Program-made: the position numbers and the translations under genes
Notes under the pieces: model-generated
Told to the model about the DNA's origin: nothing
What the model saw: only the letters and a program-made list of their open reading frames with translations
Database searches by the model: none
Shown here: positions 9,561 to 18,797 of the stretch, in pieces
How positions within the stretch are numbered: position 1 is the first letter of the stretch
Layout of the letters: each line of letters opens with the position of its first letter
Source: Streptomyces rimosus subsp. rimosus
Lineage (GTDB): Bacteria; Actinomycetota; Actinomycetes; Streptomycetales; Streptomycetaceae
DNA length: 64,000 nucleotides
Direction of reading: 5' to 3'
NCBI RefSeq assembly: GCF_000720725.1
Contig: NZ_JOCQ01000038.1
Location: 1 to 64,000 of the forward strand

Positions 9561-9597
9561 CAGCGGCCCTTCGCGCCGGGCGCGCGAAGGGCCGCTG
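9561..9597 (+). terminator. Strong hairpin terminator
   Basis: A perfect 16-bp inverted repeat (9561-9576 with 9582-9597, loop CGGGC) lies 11 bases after the stop of the sigma-factor operon. Confidence 0.85.
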
Positions 9598-9629
9598 CCC
9601 CCGGCCAGCAATCGCAGGCTGGGGCGATC

Positions 9630-9720
9630 GTCCCTGTACGCGCTGGTATTCGACGGGGGTGTGGCCGCAGCCCGTGACCAGGCGGCGCAGCGAGCGTGGG
9701 CGTCAGGCCGCGGCTGGCGC
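9630..9720 (-). pseudogene. C-terminal remnant of an HNH endonuclease-family gene
   Basis: Read on the minus strand, this stretch encodes LRRLVTGCGHTPVEYQRV. It matches the last residues of the HNH (DUF1524-like) protein at 57060-57560, which end RRLAAGCGHTTVEYQRV. The rest of the gene is absent, and the sequence passes into another decayed gene. Confidence 0.6.
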
Positions 9721-9739
9721 CGATGCGGTCCGGCAGGCG

Positions 9740-10150
9740 CCGGCGTACGAGGGCTGCGGGCGGAAGCGGGTGGCCGGGCGGTGCGAGGCGTACGGCTACC
9801 GGCGCCGGACCGAGACGGCGATCGCGGAGGCCGGGCTGGTCGTGGAGGCTGGGCTGGTTGCGGAGGCCGGGCTGGTCGCGGCCACCTGGTCCGCCGACCT
9901 GAGCGACCCGGCGGCGTGCGTGCTCACCTGCTCCGCGCTCCAGACCGCGGAGCAGGCACTGCCGGAGTACCGCAGCAGCGCCCTCGCATGGCTGGGCCGC
10001 ACCGGGAAGCCGAGGCGCGGCGGGCATACCAGACGGAGCAGAGGCGCCGCCGATACAGGCACAACCAGGACGGCGCGGACGCCGTCGCGGTTCGCTTCGC
10101 GCAGCTGCTTCAGCCGCACTGCGAGCAGCTACTCGACCGTGCGCTCCAGA
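9740..10150 (+). pseudogene. Decayed copy 1 of a repeated Zn-finger-like hypothetical gene
   Basis: One frame reads CGRKRVAGRCEAYGYRRR, then three imperfect EAGLV units, then ALPEYRSSALAWLGRTG. A frameshift near 10010 moves the frame to AEARRAYQTEQRRRRYRHNQ. The same peptide blocks in the same order occur at 35985-36479, and the last block at 56935-57025. Relative to copy 2 an internal segment of about 40 residues is missing. Function is unknown; the gene is clearly broken. Confidence 0.6.
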
Positions 10151-10458
10151 GCCGCGTCGACGGCCCTCATCACGGCCGGCTGCCCGAGCTCGCCGGCCGC
10201 GCCCCCGATGGCGTCACGGCTTGGGCGGGCATCGCGTGACGACCGAGCTGAGCGGCGTCATCCAATCAGGCTCCTGACCATGCCGACCGCGGCTCTTGCG
10301 GTGCGCAGCCGCCGCCGGGCAGTCGTGCTGCAGGACATGCCGCGCCGGGCCCGTACGGGAGCGGGATGACCGCACGCCCCGGCCCGACGGCAGGCCTGGC
10401 CCTGGCCCCGGCCGCTACCCGCGCGGACGGCCGACTCGGTGTCCGGCATCTTCCGGCT

Positions 10459-11283
10459 TCATTGCCGAAGGTCCCAGATCGCGGCCTGTTGCCGCTTCAC
10501 CTCTTCGATGCGGTCTGCCGGAAGGAAATTGCGAAAGAGGTCGGACTTTCCCTCCGCGACTTTCACGAAGAGCTCCACGATCTCCTCGGGATCCTTCTGG
10601 CTCTCCCCGGTCATCTCGCCGTAGTCGTCGGTGAGCCGGACCTCGACGCCGAGATCGGTGGTGAAGTGCTCGGCGCTGATGGACTTCTCCCGGTCGAACC
10701 AGACGCGTAGCGCGTCCCCCATCCGGTCGTTGAAACCGGTCTGGTACGGGCCCGGATTGATGGTGCACACCTGGACGCCCAGCGGTTTCAGTTCGTCGTG
10801 CATCGCCTGGGCGATCGACTCGATGGCGTACTTGGACGCGCAGTACGGGCCCAGATACGGATTGGTCGTCAGACCCGCAATGGACGACAGCCAGACGATG
10901 CGGCCGTTGCCACGTTCTGCCATCTGCCGGGCAAATCCCTGGGCCAGGGCGAGATGGCCGAACACGTTCACTTCGAAGACCCGCCGGACCAATTCCAGGG
11001 GAATCTCGGTCAGCGGGCCCATTTCTCCGACGGCCGCGTTGTTGAACAGCACGTCCACGTCCCAGGTGTGTGCCTGGCGGCGGTGCAGCGCGTCGGTGAC
11101 GTCCAGGTTCTCCACCCGGAGCCCGATACCGCGCCGGTCCGCTTCCTCGATCAGCGCGGTCATCTGCGGACGGTTCTCGGCCGCCGCGATGACGTGGTGG
11201 CCGCGCCCGGCGAGACGCAGGGCGGCGTCACGGCCGAAGCCGGAACCCGCGCCGGTGATGAGAATGCGCTTGCCATCCGCCAC
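10459..11283 (-). CDS. Short-chain dehydrogenase/reductase (classical SDR)
   Basis: A 274-residue classical SDR: nucleotide motif TGAGSGFG at residues 9-16, NNAA near 84, catalytic Ser in WLSSIAG (~139) and YCASK near 154. The C-terminal region is longer than minimal SDRs, as in fatty-acyl or retinol-type reductases. The start is GTG 11283, with AAAGGAG six bases upstream. Substrate is not evident, and neighbours are debris and an exporter on the opposite strand. Confidence 0.9.
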   Translation of the reverse strand: MADGKRILITGAGSGFGRDAALRLAGRGHHVIAAAENRPQMTALIEEADRRGIGLRVENLDVTDALHRRQAHTWDVDVLFNNAAVGEMGPLTEIPLELVRRVFEVNVFGHLALAQGFARQMAERGNGRIVWLSSIAGLTTNPYLGPYCASKYAIESIAQAMHDELKPLGVQVCTINPGPYQTGFNDRMGDALRVWFDREKSISAEHFTTDLGVEVRLTDDYGEMTGESQKDPEEIVELFVKVAEGKSDLFRNFLPADRIEEVKRQQAAIWDLRQ

Positions 11284-12194
11284 GGCAACTCCTTTCCACG
11301 GGCGATAACCGGTTCACGGCGGCAGTCCCACCCGTTCGACGACATGCACAGACAGTATCCGAATCGACACTCTTTGTGCGTGAACCTTGGCAGAAGCCGT
11401 GCCTCGCCGAGCTCGGGCCTACGGACCCGGCACGTCAGATCGCTGTCCCCCCCCATGACCCGCCTGGTGCGGCGATTAGTGAGTGTGAGTGCTGCTGCAC
11501 GTACCCAAACCGCTGCCGCACCCGTTCCGGGCCGCTGCCGCCGCGCCCCGACCACGCCTCCGGCGTCACACATGTCGAGCCCGAAAAGCGAAAGGACCAC
11601 CAAAGCGAAAGGACCGCCCCCGCAAGTGGACTCGCACCTACTTCCCCCGTTCCCGGACCCGAGACCAGTGCGAGGTGCCAGACCGCGGCGAGCGCGAAAG
11701 ACCCGCTCCGCGCGGTGCCGGCCACGCTGCCCGACAAGCTCGTTCTGGCCTGTGGCGGGGCTGTCCCGCCCGCCGTGGTCGATCTCATCCACGGCGAGCG
11801 GCAGCGGGACCAGGCCGTGGGGGTGAGGCGGCCACCGGTCGGGCCGACAGGGGCGGGACCACTATCTGGTGTGCGGCAGGGTCCGGGGACGGTGTACCGT
11901 GGACCGGTTCCTGTGCCGAGTTTTCGGCGGCAGCGACTGAATTCCCTGTTTCTTCTGTATCGATCTTGAGGTGGCGACCTATTAACCAGGCCATGTAGCC
12001 GTCCGCGTTCCCCACGTGCTGTTTTGTCGCACGTGTCCGGGGGCGGACGTCGCGCTGGCCTGAGTTGCGTCACCCTTCCCCGCAGTTTTCTTTCCCGGGT
12101 GCAGCTCTGCCGTCTGCCCCGGGTTTCGTGTTCTCTCGCCCCGGTGCGGCTGTCGGCAGGGCTCCCCGATTCCTTTGGATCAGGAGTTCCCGTC
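11284..12194. other. Gene-poor stretch
   Basis: About 910 bases between the SDR and the MFS exporter. Several open frames exist on both strands but none has a ribosome site or recognisable domain. The 5' regions of both divergent genes must hold their promoters here. Confidence 0.5.
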
Positions 12195-13673
12195 GTGTCT
12201 TCCTCCGCGCTCGACAGCGAGCCACACCAGACCACCCAGCCCCCAACCCACCCAGCCCCCGGGCTGTCGACGATGGGCTTGGCTGCCTGGATCGCCCTCT
12301 TGGTGCTGCTGGGCGCCGAGCTGATGGACATGATCGACCAGTCGGTCGTCCTGACCGCCCTGCCCGCGATCCAGGAGTCCACTGGCGCCGGACCGGATAC
12401 GGTGCAGTGGCTCACCACCGGCTACTCACTGCCCATCGCCGTAGGACTGATCACCGGCGGACGCCTCGGCGACCTCTACGGCCGGCGCAGGATCCTCCTT
12501 GTCGGCACCGTCGTGTTCACCACGGCCTCGCTGCTGTGCGGCGTCGCTGCCGGGCCGGGCATGCTGATCGGCGCCCGCGGGCTCCAGGGCCTGGGAGTGG
12601 CCCTGATGATCCCGCAGATCCTGGCCACCCTCCATGTCACTTTCGCGGGACAGAACCGCAGCAAAGTGTTCGGTCTGTACGGGGCCGTCATGTCGCTCGC
12701 CAATGTCCTGGGCCCGGTGCTGGGCGGCCTGCTGACCGAGGCGGACCTGTTCGGGCTGTCCTGGCGGCCGATCTTCCTGGTCAACGTGCCCGTCGGCCTC
12801 GCCGTGATCCTCCTGGGACGCAAATTCATCCCCGAGTCGACCGTGAAGAAGGCCGACCGGCTCGACCTGACCGGGATGCTGCTGTCCGCGCCGGCCATCG
12901 TCCTGATCATCTTCCCGCTCACCGAGGGGCACCTCCATCACTGGCCGCTGTGGTGCTTCGCCCTGCTCGCCGCGGGCCTGCTCGTCCTCGGCGTCTTCCT
13001 GCGCCACCAGCAGCGCAAGCAGGGCAACGCCCCGCTCGTGCCCCTGTCCCTCTTCCGGAGCCGGCAGTTCTCCGGCGGCATGGCCGCGCAGCTGATGCAC
13101 GGCCTGCTGTGCGGGCTGTTCTTCATGACCTGGACCCTCTACCTCCAGCACGGACTGGGCATGAGCCCCTTCCACGCGGCCCTGGCCTTCGTGCTGCTGT
13201 CCCTCGGAGAGCTGGCCGGCGCGACGCTCGCGGCGAAGAGCGGCGGGCGCTTCGCCCGCAGGTTGCCGCAGACCGGAGCCCTCATCACGCTCGCCTCGAC
13301 GGCCGCCTACGGGCTCCAGGGCGACACAGGCCAGGCGGATGTGACCCTCGTGGCGATGACCGCTCCAGTGGTACTGATCGGCTTCGGCCTCGGCATGGTC
13401 GGCGGCCCGCTCGCCGACCTGTCGCTGGCCAAGGTCCCGCACAAGGACGCCGGGTCCGCCTCGGGCCTGTTCAATACCGCCATCCACCTGGGCATCGCCC
13501 TCGGTACCGCGCTGACCGCCCTGGTGTTCTTCGCCACCACCGGCGGCTCACCTGACGCCGCACTCAACCGCGACGCGTTCATCACCGTGCTGTGGTGGGT
13601 CGGCAGCCTCCTCGCCCTGATGTGGGCCCTGATGTTCTGCCTGCCCAAGCAGGCCAACGACCAGGCCGACTGA
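12195..13673 (+). CDS. MFS transporter, DHA2 (EmrB/QacA-type, 14 TM) family
   Basis: A 492-residue transporter. The motif-A-like loop GGRLGDLYGRRRILLVG follows helix 2, motif C-like GPVLGGLL lies in helix 5, and spacing fits 14 transmembrane helices of the DHA2 proton-coupled drug exporters. The start GTG 12195 has AGGAG eight bases upstream. The frame is open 5' to 12024, but that part is arginine-rich and lacks a ribosome site. It is probably an exporter of small hydrophobic compounds; the substrate is unknown. A hairpin follows directly. Confidence 0.9.
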   Translation: MSSSALDSEPHQTTQPPTHPAPGLSTMGLAAWIALLVLLGAELMDMIDQSVVLTALPAIQESTGAGPDTVQWLTTGYSLPIAVGLITGGRLGDLYGRRRILLVGTVVFTTASLLCGVAAGPGMLIGARGLQGLGVALMIPQILATLHVTFAGQNRSKVFGLYGAVMSLANVLGPVLGGLLTEADLFGLSWRPIFLVNVPVGLAVILLGRKFIPESTVKKADRLDLTGMLLSAPAIVLIIFPLTEGHLHHWPLWCFALLAAGLLVLGVFLRHQQRKQGNAPLVPLSLFRSRQFSGGMAAQLMHGLLCGLFFMTWTLYLQHGLGMSPFHAALAFVLLSLGELAGATLAAKSGGRFARRLPQTGALITLASTAAYGLQGDTGQADVTLVAMTAPVVLIGFGLGMVGGPLADLSLAKVPHKDAGSASGLFNTAIHLGIALGTALTALVFFATTGGSPDAALNRDAFITVLWWVGSLLALMWALMFCLPKQANDQAD

Positions 13674-13679
13674 GCCGCT

Positions 13680-13715
13680 CCCAGGGTCCGGCCGCGACGT
13701 CGGCCGGAACCTGGG
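13680..13715 (+). terminator. Hairpin terminator after the MFS gene
   Basis: 15-bp stem with one mismatch (13680-13694 with 13701-13715), loop CGACGT, six bases after the stop. Confidence 0.75.
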
Positions 13716-13877
13716 CCCTCAGCCATCCCCGTCCTCGCCGTCCTGTCTTCGGCGGCGTCCGGATCCTGGAAGGTACTGGGCCCCGACCCGAGAACCCGTG
13801 CGCTCCGCCAGAACGGTCACGGCGAAGCGGCAGATTCTGTCAATCCGCGGGTCGGGAATATGGGAACCCACGTGGTT

Positions 13878-14075
13878 CCGCGTTCGACGTCCTGGCCATC
13901 GGTGAGCGTACGGACTGCCGCCCACGCCGGTACGAGGAGCGCCGCGCCACCTTGCTCGAATTGCTGGAGGGCGGCCCGCCGCAGATCCGCCCGGTGCCGG
14001 ACACGACTGTCATCGAGGAGGTGCTGAGCCGGGTGGGCGGGCTCGGTGGTGTCGAAGGGGTGTTGTTGCCAGGTT
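13878..14075 (+). pseudogene. Fragment of an ATP-dependent DNA ligase (LigD-type)
   Basis: The translation AFDVLAIGERTDCRPRRYEE and the following RRATLLELLEGGPPQIRPVP match the segment after motif III of LigD/ATP-dependent DNA ligases ('FDVL..GER....Y.ERR..L..LL'). GGVEG, equivalent to the motif IV 'EGVV' region, follows. No catalytic Lys motif (KxDG) or C-terminal domain is present, so this is a relic of about 65 codons. Confidence 0.55.
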
Positions 14076-14078
14076 TTG

Positions 14079-14321
14079 TCACTGACCAGTTGACCGTTCG
14101 GCGCTATGAAGGCGGCTGGTCGGTGCTTCACGGGATGGGCGGAGGATCATGTCGAGGCGTCCATCGGAACCGGTCCACTCTTGATCGGCCTCGGCGGGTG
14201 TGAGGCGTGGACCGGTCTCGATGGTGTCAGCGTGTGAAAGGACCACCCCCAGTCCGCCCAGCACCGCGAGCGAGACGGTCCGTTCGATGCTGGAGGAACG
14301 CCTTTCCCAGTCGTCTGTCAT
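14079..14321 (-). CDS. Small hypothetical protein downstream of the broken secreted-protein gene
   Basis: An 80-residue ORF whose ATG 14321 follows AGGAG by seven bases. Residues ~15-35 (IERTVSLAVLGGLGVVLSH) form a possible membrane or amphipathic helix; the remainder is polar. It lies 35 bases downstream of the frameshifted gene on the same strand and was probably cotranscribed with it. No family was recognised. Confidence 0.45.
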   Translation of the reverse strand: MTDDWERRSSSIERTVSLAVLGGLGVVLSHADTIETGPRLTPAEADQEWTGSDGRLDMILRPSREAPTSRLHSAERSTGQ

Positions 14322-14356
14322 TGCGGTACTCCTCATAGGTCATGTCGTTTCATAGG

Positions 14357-15179
14357 TCATGTCATCTGGGACGGAAGGAAGAATGGCGTCGACTGCCGGC
14401 TGCAAAGGTCGCTGATCGCCCTGGCGACGCCCCCGGCCACGCCTGTTACGACAGCTCCGGGAAGGCATCCGGCTCTCCCGGCGATGGCACCACCCACACA
14501 TCCGGCGTCCATACCGGTGGTGACTCCCTTGGCTGCATCGTCCAGCCACTTGGGGTCGGTGACGACGGGGAAAGCTGTGGAGTCCGCGATCTGTACCGAT
14601 TGGATGAGGGTGTTGCCGTCGACGCGGTAGCTGGTCGGTACGGGGTTGCCATTGGCGTCCACGGCCCAGAGGGCGTCGAAGCCGCCGAGGAATCTGCCGC
14701 TATCGGCGAGGGCGGCGACGGCGTCGTTGTCGAGCTTGACCAGGTGGGCGCCGTCGGGCAGGCCGATGCCGTAGCGCTGTTCGCGCGGGGCGGTGGCGTC
14801 CTTGAGGACGGTCAGGGCGCGGATGCGCCGTCGGTGGTGGGCTGGACGGCGAGGTCGGTGGCTTTGGCTGCGGTGGGGTAGACGGTGGTGTTCTTGCCGG
14901 CCTTGGTGCCGGTGACGTTTTTGCTGCAGGGAGGGACGATGGATACGGCGTCAGCCGTCGCGGTGTTGGCCTGGGCGTCCCCGCTGGCACGCTGGGGGAT
15001 CGTGGTGCCCGGGGCCGGGGCGATGTCGGTGGTGCCGGTGGCCTTTTCGATCACGGCTGCGGTTCGCTCGTCCGGGGAGGGGCTGTCCTTGGCGAAGACA
15101 GCGGGGCGGCCCCGAGTGTGAGTGTGGCCGCGCTGATGGTGGCGATGATGGTGCTGGCTATGCGCCGGCGGTGGTTCAT
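14357..15179 (-). pseudogene. Frameshifted secreted protein of a common Streptomyces family
   Basis: ATG 15179 with GAGAGG upstream starts a signal peptide (MNHRRRIASTIIATISAATL then LGAA). A one-base shift near 15090 is needed to continue into VFAKDSPSPDERTAAVIEKA. A second shift near 14820 joins AVQPTTDG to ALTVLKDATAPREQRYGIGL. The C-terminal part includes WAVDANGNPVPTSYRVDGNT and AFPVVTDPKW, the 'DANGKPVPTSY...YPVVADPK' hallmark of a frequent secreted actinomycete family of unknown function. The C-terminus is followed by a Gly/Ala segment. Two frameshifts make it non-functional unless they are sequence errors. Confidence 0.65.
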
Positions 15180-15522
15180 GAAGACCTCTCGTGGGCAGAT
15201 TCGCGAGCTTCTGGTGCCAAAGGGGTGCATATGCCAGCGGCAGCGGCAGGCTGGTTGACTGTGGCTAGGCCCGCTACTGACGAGACCGCAGAGATGAGCG
15301 GCACAGGTGCCGTTCAGGCTGCGGACCGCAGTGCCGGTGGCGGGCTCATGCCCGTCTGAGTCGAGGCAGATCTTCGTTGTAGTGGCGTGGATAGTGAGGC
15401 AGTGACGAAGCTGGCCGAGCAGCTTGGTGGAGCGGTTGCGGGGCCAGCGGCGTGCCAGTCGCCGGTTTCGCGGCATCTTCGGTAGTGGCACATCACTCCG
15501 TTGCTGCTGGTCAAGGCGCCGC

Positions 15523-15780
15523 TCAGTATGGTCGGCGCGGAAGCGGGGCGACGGGTCGTGCCTCGTGCGGCACAGTTCGCAGGCGGTCGTTGTCCATGCT
15601 GAGGCGCTGGATGGTGGCGATGGCGAGTTCGAGCTCTCCGGTGAGGTCTCGCTTGTCGCGGCGCAGGCGGGCGTTGTCGGTCTTCAGGCGGGGGGCTTCA
15701 TTCACCGCGTGCCGGCGCCTGACCTTGTCGCCGTGCCGCCGCTGGCGCGCCCGGTCGCGTCGCTTGCCCTGAAGAGAGAT
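15523..15780 (-). pseudogene. Fragment of a transposon accessory protein (DUF6262/TnpC-like coiled coil)
   Basis: The open minus frame has no good start and reads RLKTDNARLRRDKRDLTGEL followed by ELAIATIQRLSMDNDRLR, a heptad coiled coil. This is the typical C-terminal half of DUF6262 proteins encoded beside tyrosine recombinases in Tn554-like elements. No recombinase is adjacent, so it is a relic. Confidence 0.5.
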
Positions 15781-15866
15781 TCATGTGCTGGGCCTGTGGC
15801 GGGGAACCGCGATCGAGGCGGCCGACGGCCGCGGTGACGAGCAGGCACGGGGACGATGTACGCGGG

Positions 15867-16244
15867 TCAGGCATCGTCCGTCGGGTCGTCCACGTGCTTG
15901 AGGGCGCTACGGGCTTCCGGCCGGTCGGCTGCGGCGAGCGTGGACCAGTAGTCGTACGTGGCGACTGTCGCGACCATCTCGAGCCGGCGTTCCCGGAGCT
16001 TGGCTTCCTCGGCTCTATCCTCGTCCGTCCAGCCAGGGGAGACAGTGTGCTGCTGTTCCCGCCAGTACCCGGTCTCCCGGACGTCGTGAAACTTTCGGTG
16101 GGTTCGGGGGAGTGGGGCAGGCGCCGGTAGAGGGCGTGGAGGTCGGCGGTGGGCGGTGGTTTGCTGGAGGTCGCGCTGGGCGGTGATCAGGTCGTCGGGG
16201 AAGTTGTCGGTCACGTCCCGGAAGGGTGCTCCCGTGCGAATCAT
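15867..16244 (-). CDS. Hypothetical protein (possibly doubly frameshifted)
   Basis: A 125-residue ORF from ATG 16244. The ends look like a small actinomycete family of unknown function: the N-terminus has FPDDLITAQRDLQQ, and the C-terminus has SPGWTDEDRAEEAKLRERRL and ending in RSALKHVDD. The centre is arginine/proline-rich. In a shifted frame the same bases read TADLHALYRRLPHSPEP, which fits the family better, so two compensating frameshifts are likely. Function is unknown. Confidence 0.5.
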   Translation of the reverse strand: MIRTGAPFRDVTDNFPDDLITAQRDLQQTTAHRRPPRPLPAPAPLPRTHRKFHDVRETGYWREQQHTVSPGWTDEDRAEEAKLRERRLEMVATVATYDYWSTLAAADRPEARSALKHVDDPTDDA

Positions 16245-16388
16245 GTGGCGAGAGTGGCGCGCGGTGCGATCGGGTGGCAGGGCCCGGCGGGCACCAGCTT
16301 CCAGGCGGGGTACTGGTTGGCAGGTAGTCAGCGCCGGGGTGCGTCCTTGGGGGTGATGGGTACGAAGCCGGTCTACCGAAAGGGCGCC

Positions 16389-16931
16389 ATGAACACTGCA
16401 ACGTACCTGGTTGTCACACCCGTCACAAGGAAGCTGCAGATCGCTGTGGGCATGTGCTCGTTGGTGTTCACCATCGGCACCGCTGTGCACAACTTCGTCA
16501 TCATCAACAACGAGCTGGTGGAGATGATGATGCGGGCCAGCGGAAGCGCCGATCCGACGGCTTCCGCGCCGGGCTTTACCCTGGGGCTGCGGATCGTCGG
16601 GTGTCTTTTCATTCTCGGCAACGCGGCAGGCGTCCTGGCACTGCGCAGCCGGTCGTGTGCCGTGTGGTGGCTGGTGTTCGCCGTGAACTGCACGCAGGGG
16701 CTGGGGTTCTGGGTCATCCCGCCTTCGATGTGGGACGCCGCCACGGACCTGTACGGCACCTGGGGCATCGTCCCGAGCGCGGTGACGGACGGCGGTGCGC
16801 TCCTCCTCACCCTGACCATGGTTCTCGCCATGGTGAAATACCGGACAGCCTGGGCACAGCAACGCGTGGTTACGGCGGGCGCGCCGCAGGTGCCGGGGTC
16901 ATCGAGCGCAACGCAAAGCAGGCGGGGGTGA
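16389..16931 (+). CDS. Four-TM hypothetical membrane protein
   Basis: A 180-residue product with four hydrophobic segments (residues ~15-37, ~63-82, ~86-105 and ~125-148) and a polar C-terminal tail. It starts at ATG 16389; the open frame 5' of this overlaps the minus-strand gene and is Arg-rich. No enzymatic motif is seen and no family was recognised beyond a small membrane protein. Confidence 0.6.
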   Translation: MNTATYLVVTPVTRKLQIAVGMCSLVFTIGTAVHNFVIINNELVEMMMRASGSADPTASAPGFTLGLRIVGCLFILGNAAGVLALRSRSCAVWWLVFAVNCTQGLGFWVIPPSMWDAATDLYGTWGIVPSAVTDGGALLLTLTMVLAMVKYRTAWAQQRVVTAGAPQVPGSSSATQSRRG

Positions 16932-17539
16932 GTCGCGGGCCCGCCGCGGACTCCCGGTGCAGCAGGCCATTGCCGCGGCGGAGCGGTTCTGGACGGTGCA
17001 GTGAAGCCGGTGCCCGGGCCTGGCGCGAGGCCGGGCTCGGCCCGCCCGGCGGTGTCGCCGTACTGCAGACCATGATCACCCGCCACGGACAGTGCAGCAC
17101 CGAACTGGCTCGCCTTCTGGAGTAACGGCAAGCCGAACGCGATGCGGCGCGGGCCGCGAACCTCGATGCGGCGCTGGCAGCGCACCGGGACCTGACGCGC
17201 GCACTGAACCATCGCGGATGACCTGGCAAGACCGGCGGATCCGGAAGACCGAGACGCCCGGGCGGCATCTGTGGCGCTGGTGCCTCCGGGCCTCAACGGT
17301 CCTCCGGGCCGTCGGCGTTCGGCAAGGACTCACCCGATGATGGCGGCGGCGGGCTCGTGCTGCAGGCAAGCGGCAGCTTGAGCGGACGCATCAGCGGCTG
17401 ACAACGCGGAGTGTCCGGTGTGTTCACCTTTCCGGGTGAAGTGCCGCCCTCGCGGCATTGGGGAGGGTTGTCGATGGGCAAGTCCCCGGCACGGGTGACG
17501 AATTAGGTGTCCCGGACCGGCCCTTCGGAAGGGCGTGCG
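16932..17539. other. Gene-poor stretch before the P450
   Basis: About 600 bases with no supported gene; the short frames on both strands lack motifs. The promoter for the P450 unit should lie in its last part. Confidence 0.5.
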
Positions 17540-18706
17540 GTGAGTGTGAGAGAGATGCGCCGATTCAGGCGTGATCCGCTGGGATACATCGAAGACTGTG
17601 CGCTCCAAAGTGGTGCGGAGGTGTTCCGGCTTCCCTGGGGCGCCTGGTGTGTGAGGGACACCGAACTGGCGCTCACGGTGCTGCGTGACCCCGTCTTCCA
17701 CAGCGGCATGTCCACGTTTTTCGGAAGCATGCTGCCTTCGCGAACCGCCCAGGTCGCCCTCGGCCGCGCCGTCCGGGACCTGATGCGGGCGCACTTGCCC
17801 GCTTACCGTCAGTGTGTGGCCGGGGCGGCGGCCGGGCTGGGCCCGGTCAGCCAATGGCCCCAAGCAGGGCCGTTGCTGGTGTACCGGTGCACGGCGGACG
17901 TACTGCTGCATCCCGGCGCCCCGTCGGCGCTACGGCAGCAGATGGCGCAGGCTGTGGCGGCCGGCCTGACCGCCCGTCAGCCGACCATGCGGCAGCGGGC
18001 ACGAGCGGAGATGCTGCGTCCCAGGCTGCTGTCCGCGATCACCGAACATGTCCGCAGCCGCCGGACGCAGGGCCCCGCAGCAGACGAGCCGCGAGACGTG
18101 CTGGACGCCGTGATCGGAGCCGGCCCTGAGGAATTCACCGACCGGACAGTGGCCGATCTTTACCTTCTGCTGTTCCAGTCGATTGTGGGCAACATCGGCT
18201 ACGCGGTGGCGTGGTCGCTGCTGCTGGCCTGTCTTCACCACGGGCCCGGCCGGTCGTGGCCGTGGCCCGCCGATTGGCTGGTGCGTGAGGCTGCGCGCCA
18301 CCGTCCGTTCGTCTGGATGGTCGGCCGCCCCGTCCCCCACCCCCTCGAATTCGGTGGCCTGCCGTTCGCAGCGGGCACGGTTTTGTCGGTCAGCCCGTAC
18401 CTGCTGCACCACGACCCGCAGCGCTGGGACCGTCCTGAGATGTTCCGGCCCGAACGCTGGAACGAACCAGGTGGGCAGGGCCCCTACCTCCCCTTCAGCG
18501 CCGGCCCGTTCACCTGCGCCGGTGCGGCCGTCGCCCACAGCCTGACCAGCGAGGCGGTCACTGCCCTGGCACAGGATGCCCGCCTGGCTGTGAGTGGCGG
18601 TGATGCCCGGCCTCTGGTGTCCGGCTCCGTCCTGCCCCGCCCCTTCACCCTGTGCCGCACTCTCAAGGCCCCCGCCCAGGCCGCGTTGACGAAGGGAGGT
18701 GAATGA
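17540..18706 (+). CDS. Cytochrome P450 (unusual I-helix), paired with a micro-ORF
   Basis: The 388-residue P450 has a K-helix ExxR as EAAR (in VREAARHRPFVW), a meander FRPERW and a heme-binding loop PYLPFSAGPFTCAGAA with the Cys ligand. The start GTG 17540 is preferred because GGAAGGG lies six bases upstream; GTG 17507 would add 11 residues. The I-helix region (QSIVGNIGYAVAW, residues ~213-225) lacks the usual acidic-Thr/Ser pair used for proton delivery, as seen in some P450s that couple aromatic rings or act on tethered substrates. No ferredoxin gene is adjacent. One base after its stop a 23-codon ORF begins. Peptide modification is an inference. Confidence 0.88.
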   Translation: MSVREMRRFRRDPLGYIEDCALQSGAEVFRLPWGAWCVRDTELALTVLRDPVFHSGMSTFFGSMLPSRTAQVALGRAVRDLMRAHLPAYRQCVAGAAAGLGPVSQWPQAGPLLVYRCTADVLLHPGAPSALRQQMAQAVAAGLTARQPTMRQRARAEMLRPRLLSAITEHVRSRRTQGPAADEPRDVLDAVIGAGPEEFTDRTVADLYLLLFQSIVGNIGYAVAWSLLLACLHHGPGRSWPWPADWLVREAARHRPFVWMVGRPVPHPLEFGGLPFAAGTVLSVSPYLLHHDPQRWDRPEMFRPERWNEPGGQGPYLPFSAGPFTCAGAAVAHSLTSEAVTALAQDARLAVSGGDARPLVSGSVLPRPFTLCRTLKAPAQAALTKGGE

Positions 18707-18707
18707 C

Positions 18708-18779
18708 ATGCTCGCTGCTGTCCGGCGCATCATCTGGAACAGGCCCGCCAGTTACTGGGAGCCGGATGTCTGGCTCTGA
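18708..18779 (+). CDS. 23-residue Trp/Tyr-rich peptide, candidate RiPP precursor
   Basis: ATG 18708 starts 23 codons ending at TGA 18777-18779. GGGAGGTGAA, inside the P450 3' end, provides a ribosome site at the right spacing, so translation is coupled to the P450. The N-terminal part is short and basic (two Arg). The C-terminal 14 residues are WNRPASYWEPDVWL, with Trp at positions 10, 17 and 22 and Tyr at 16. P450-modified RiPPs (for example biarylitides, tryptorubin and cittilin) have tiny precursors with closely spaced aromatic residues next to a single P450. The ORF is followed after 18 bases by a perfect palindrome. The assignment is inferred and no homologue was recalled. Confidence 0.5.
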   Translation: MLAAVRRIIWNRPASYWEPDVWL

Positions 18780-18797
18780 CAGTTCCGGTCTGTTCTG

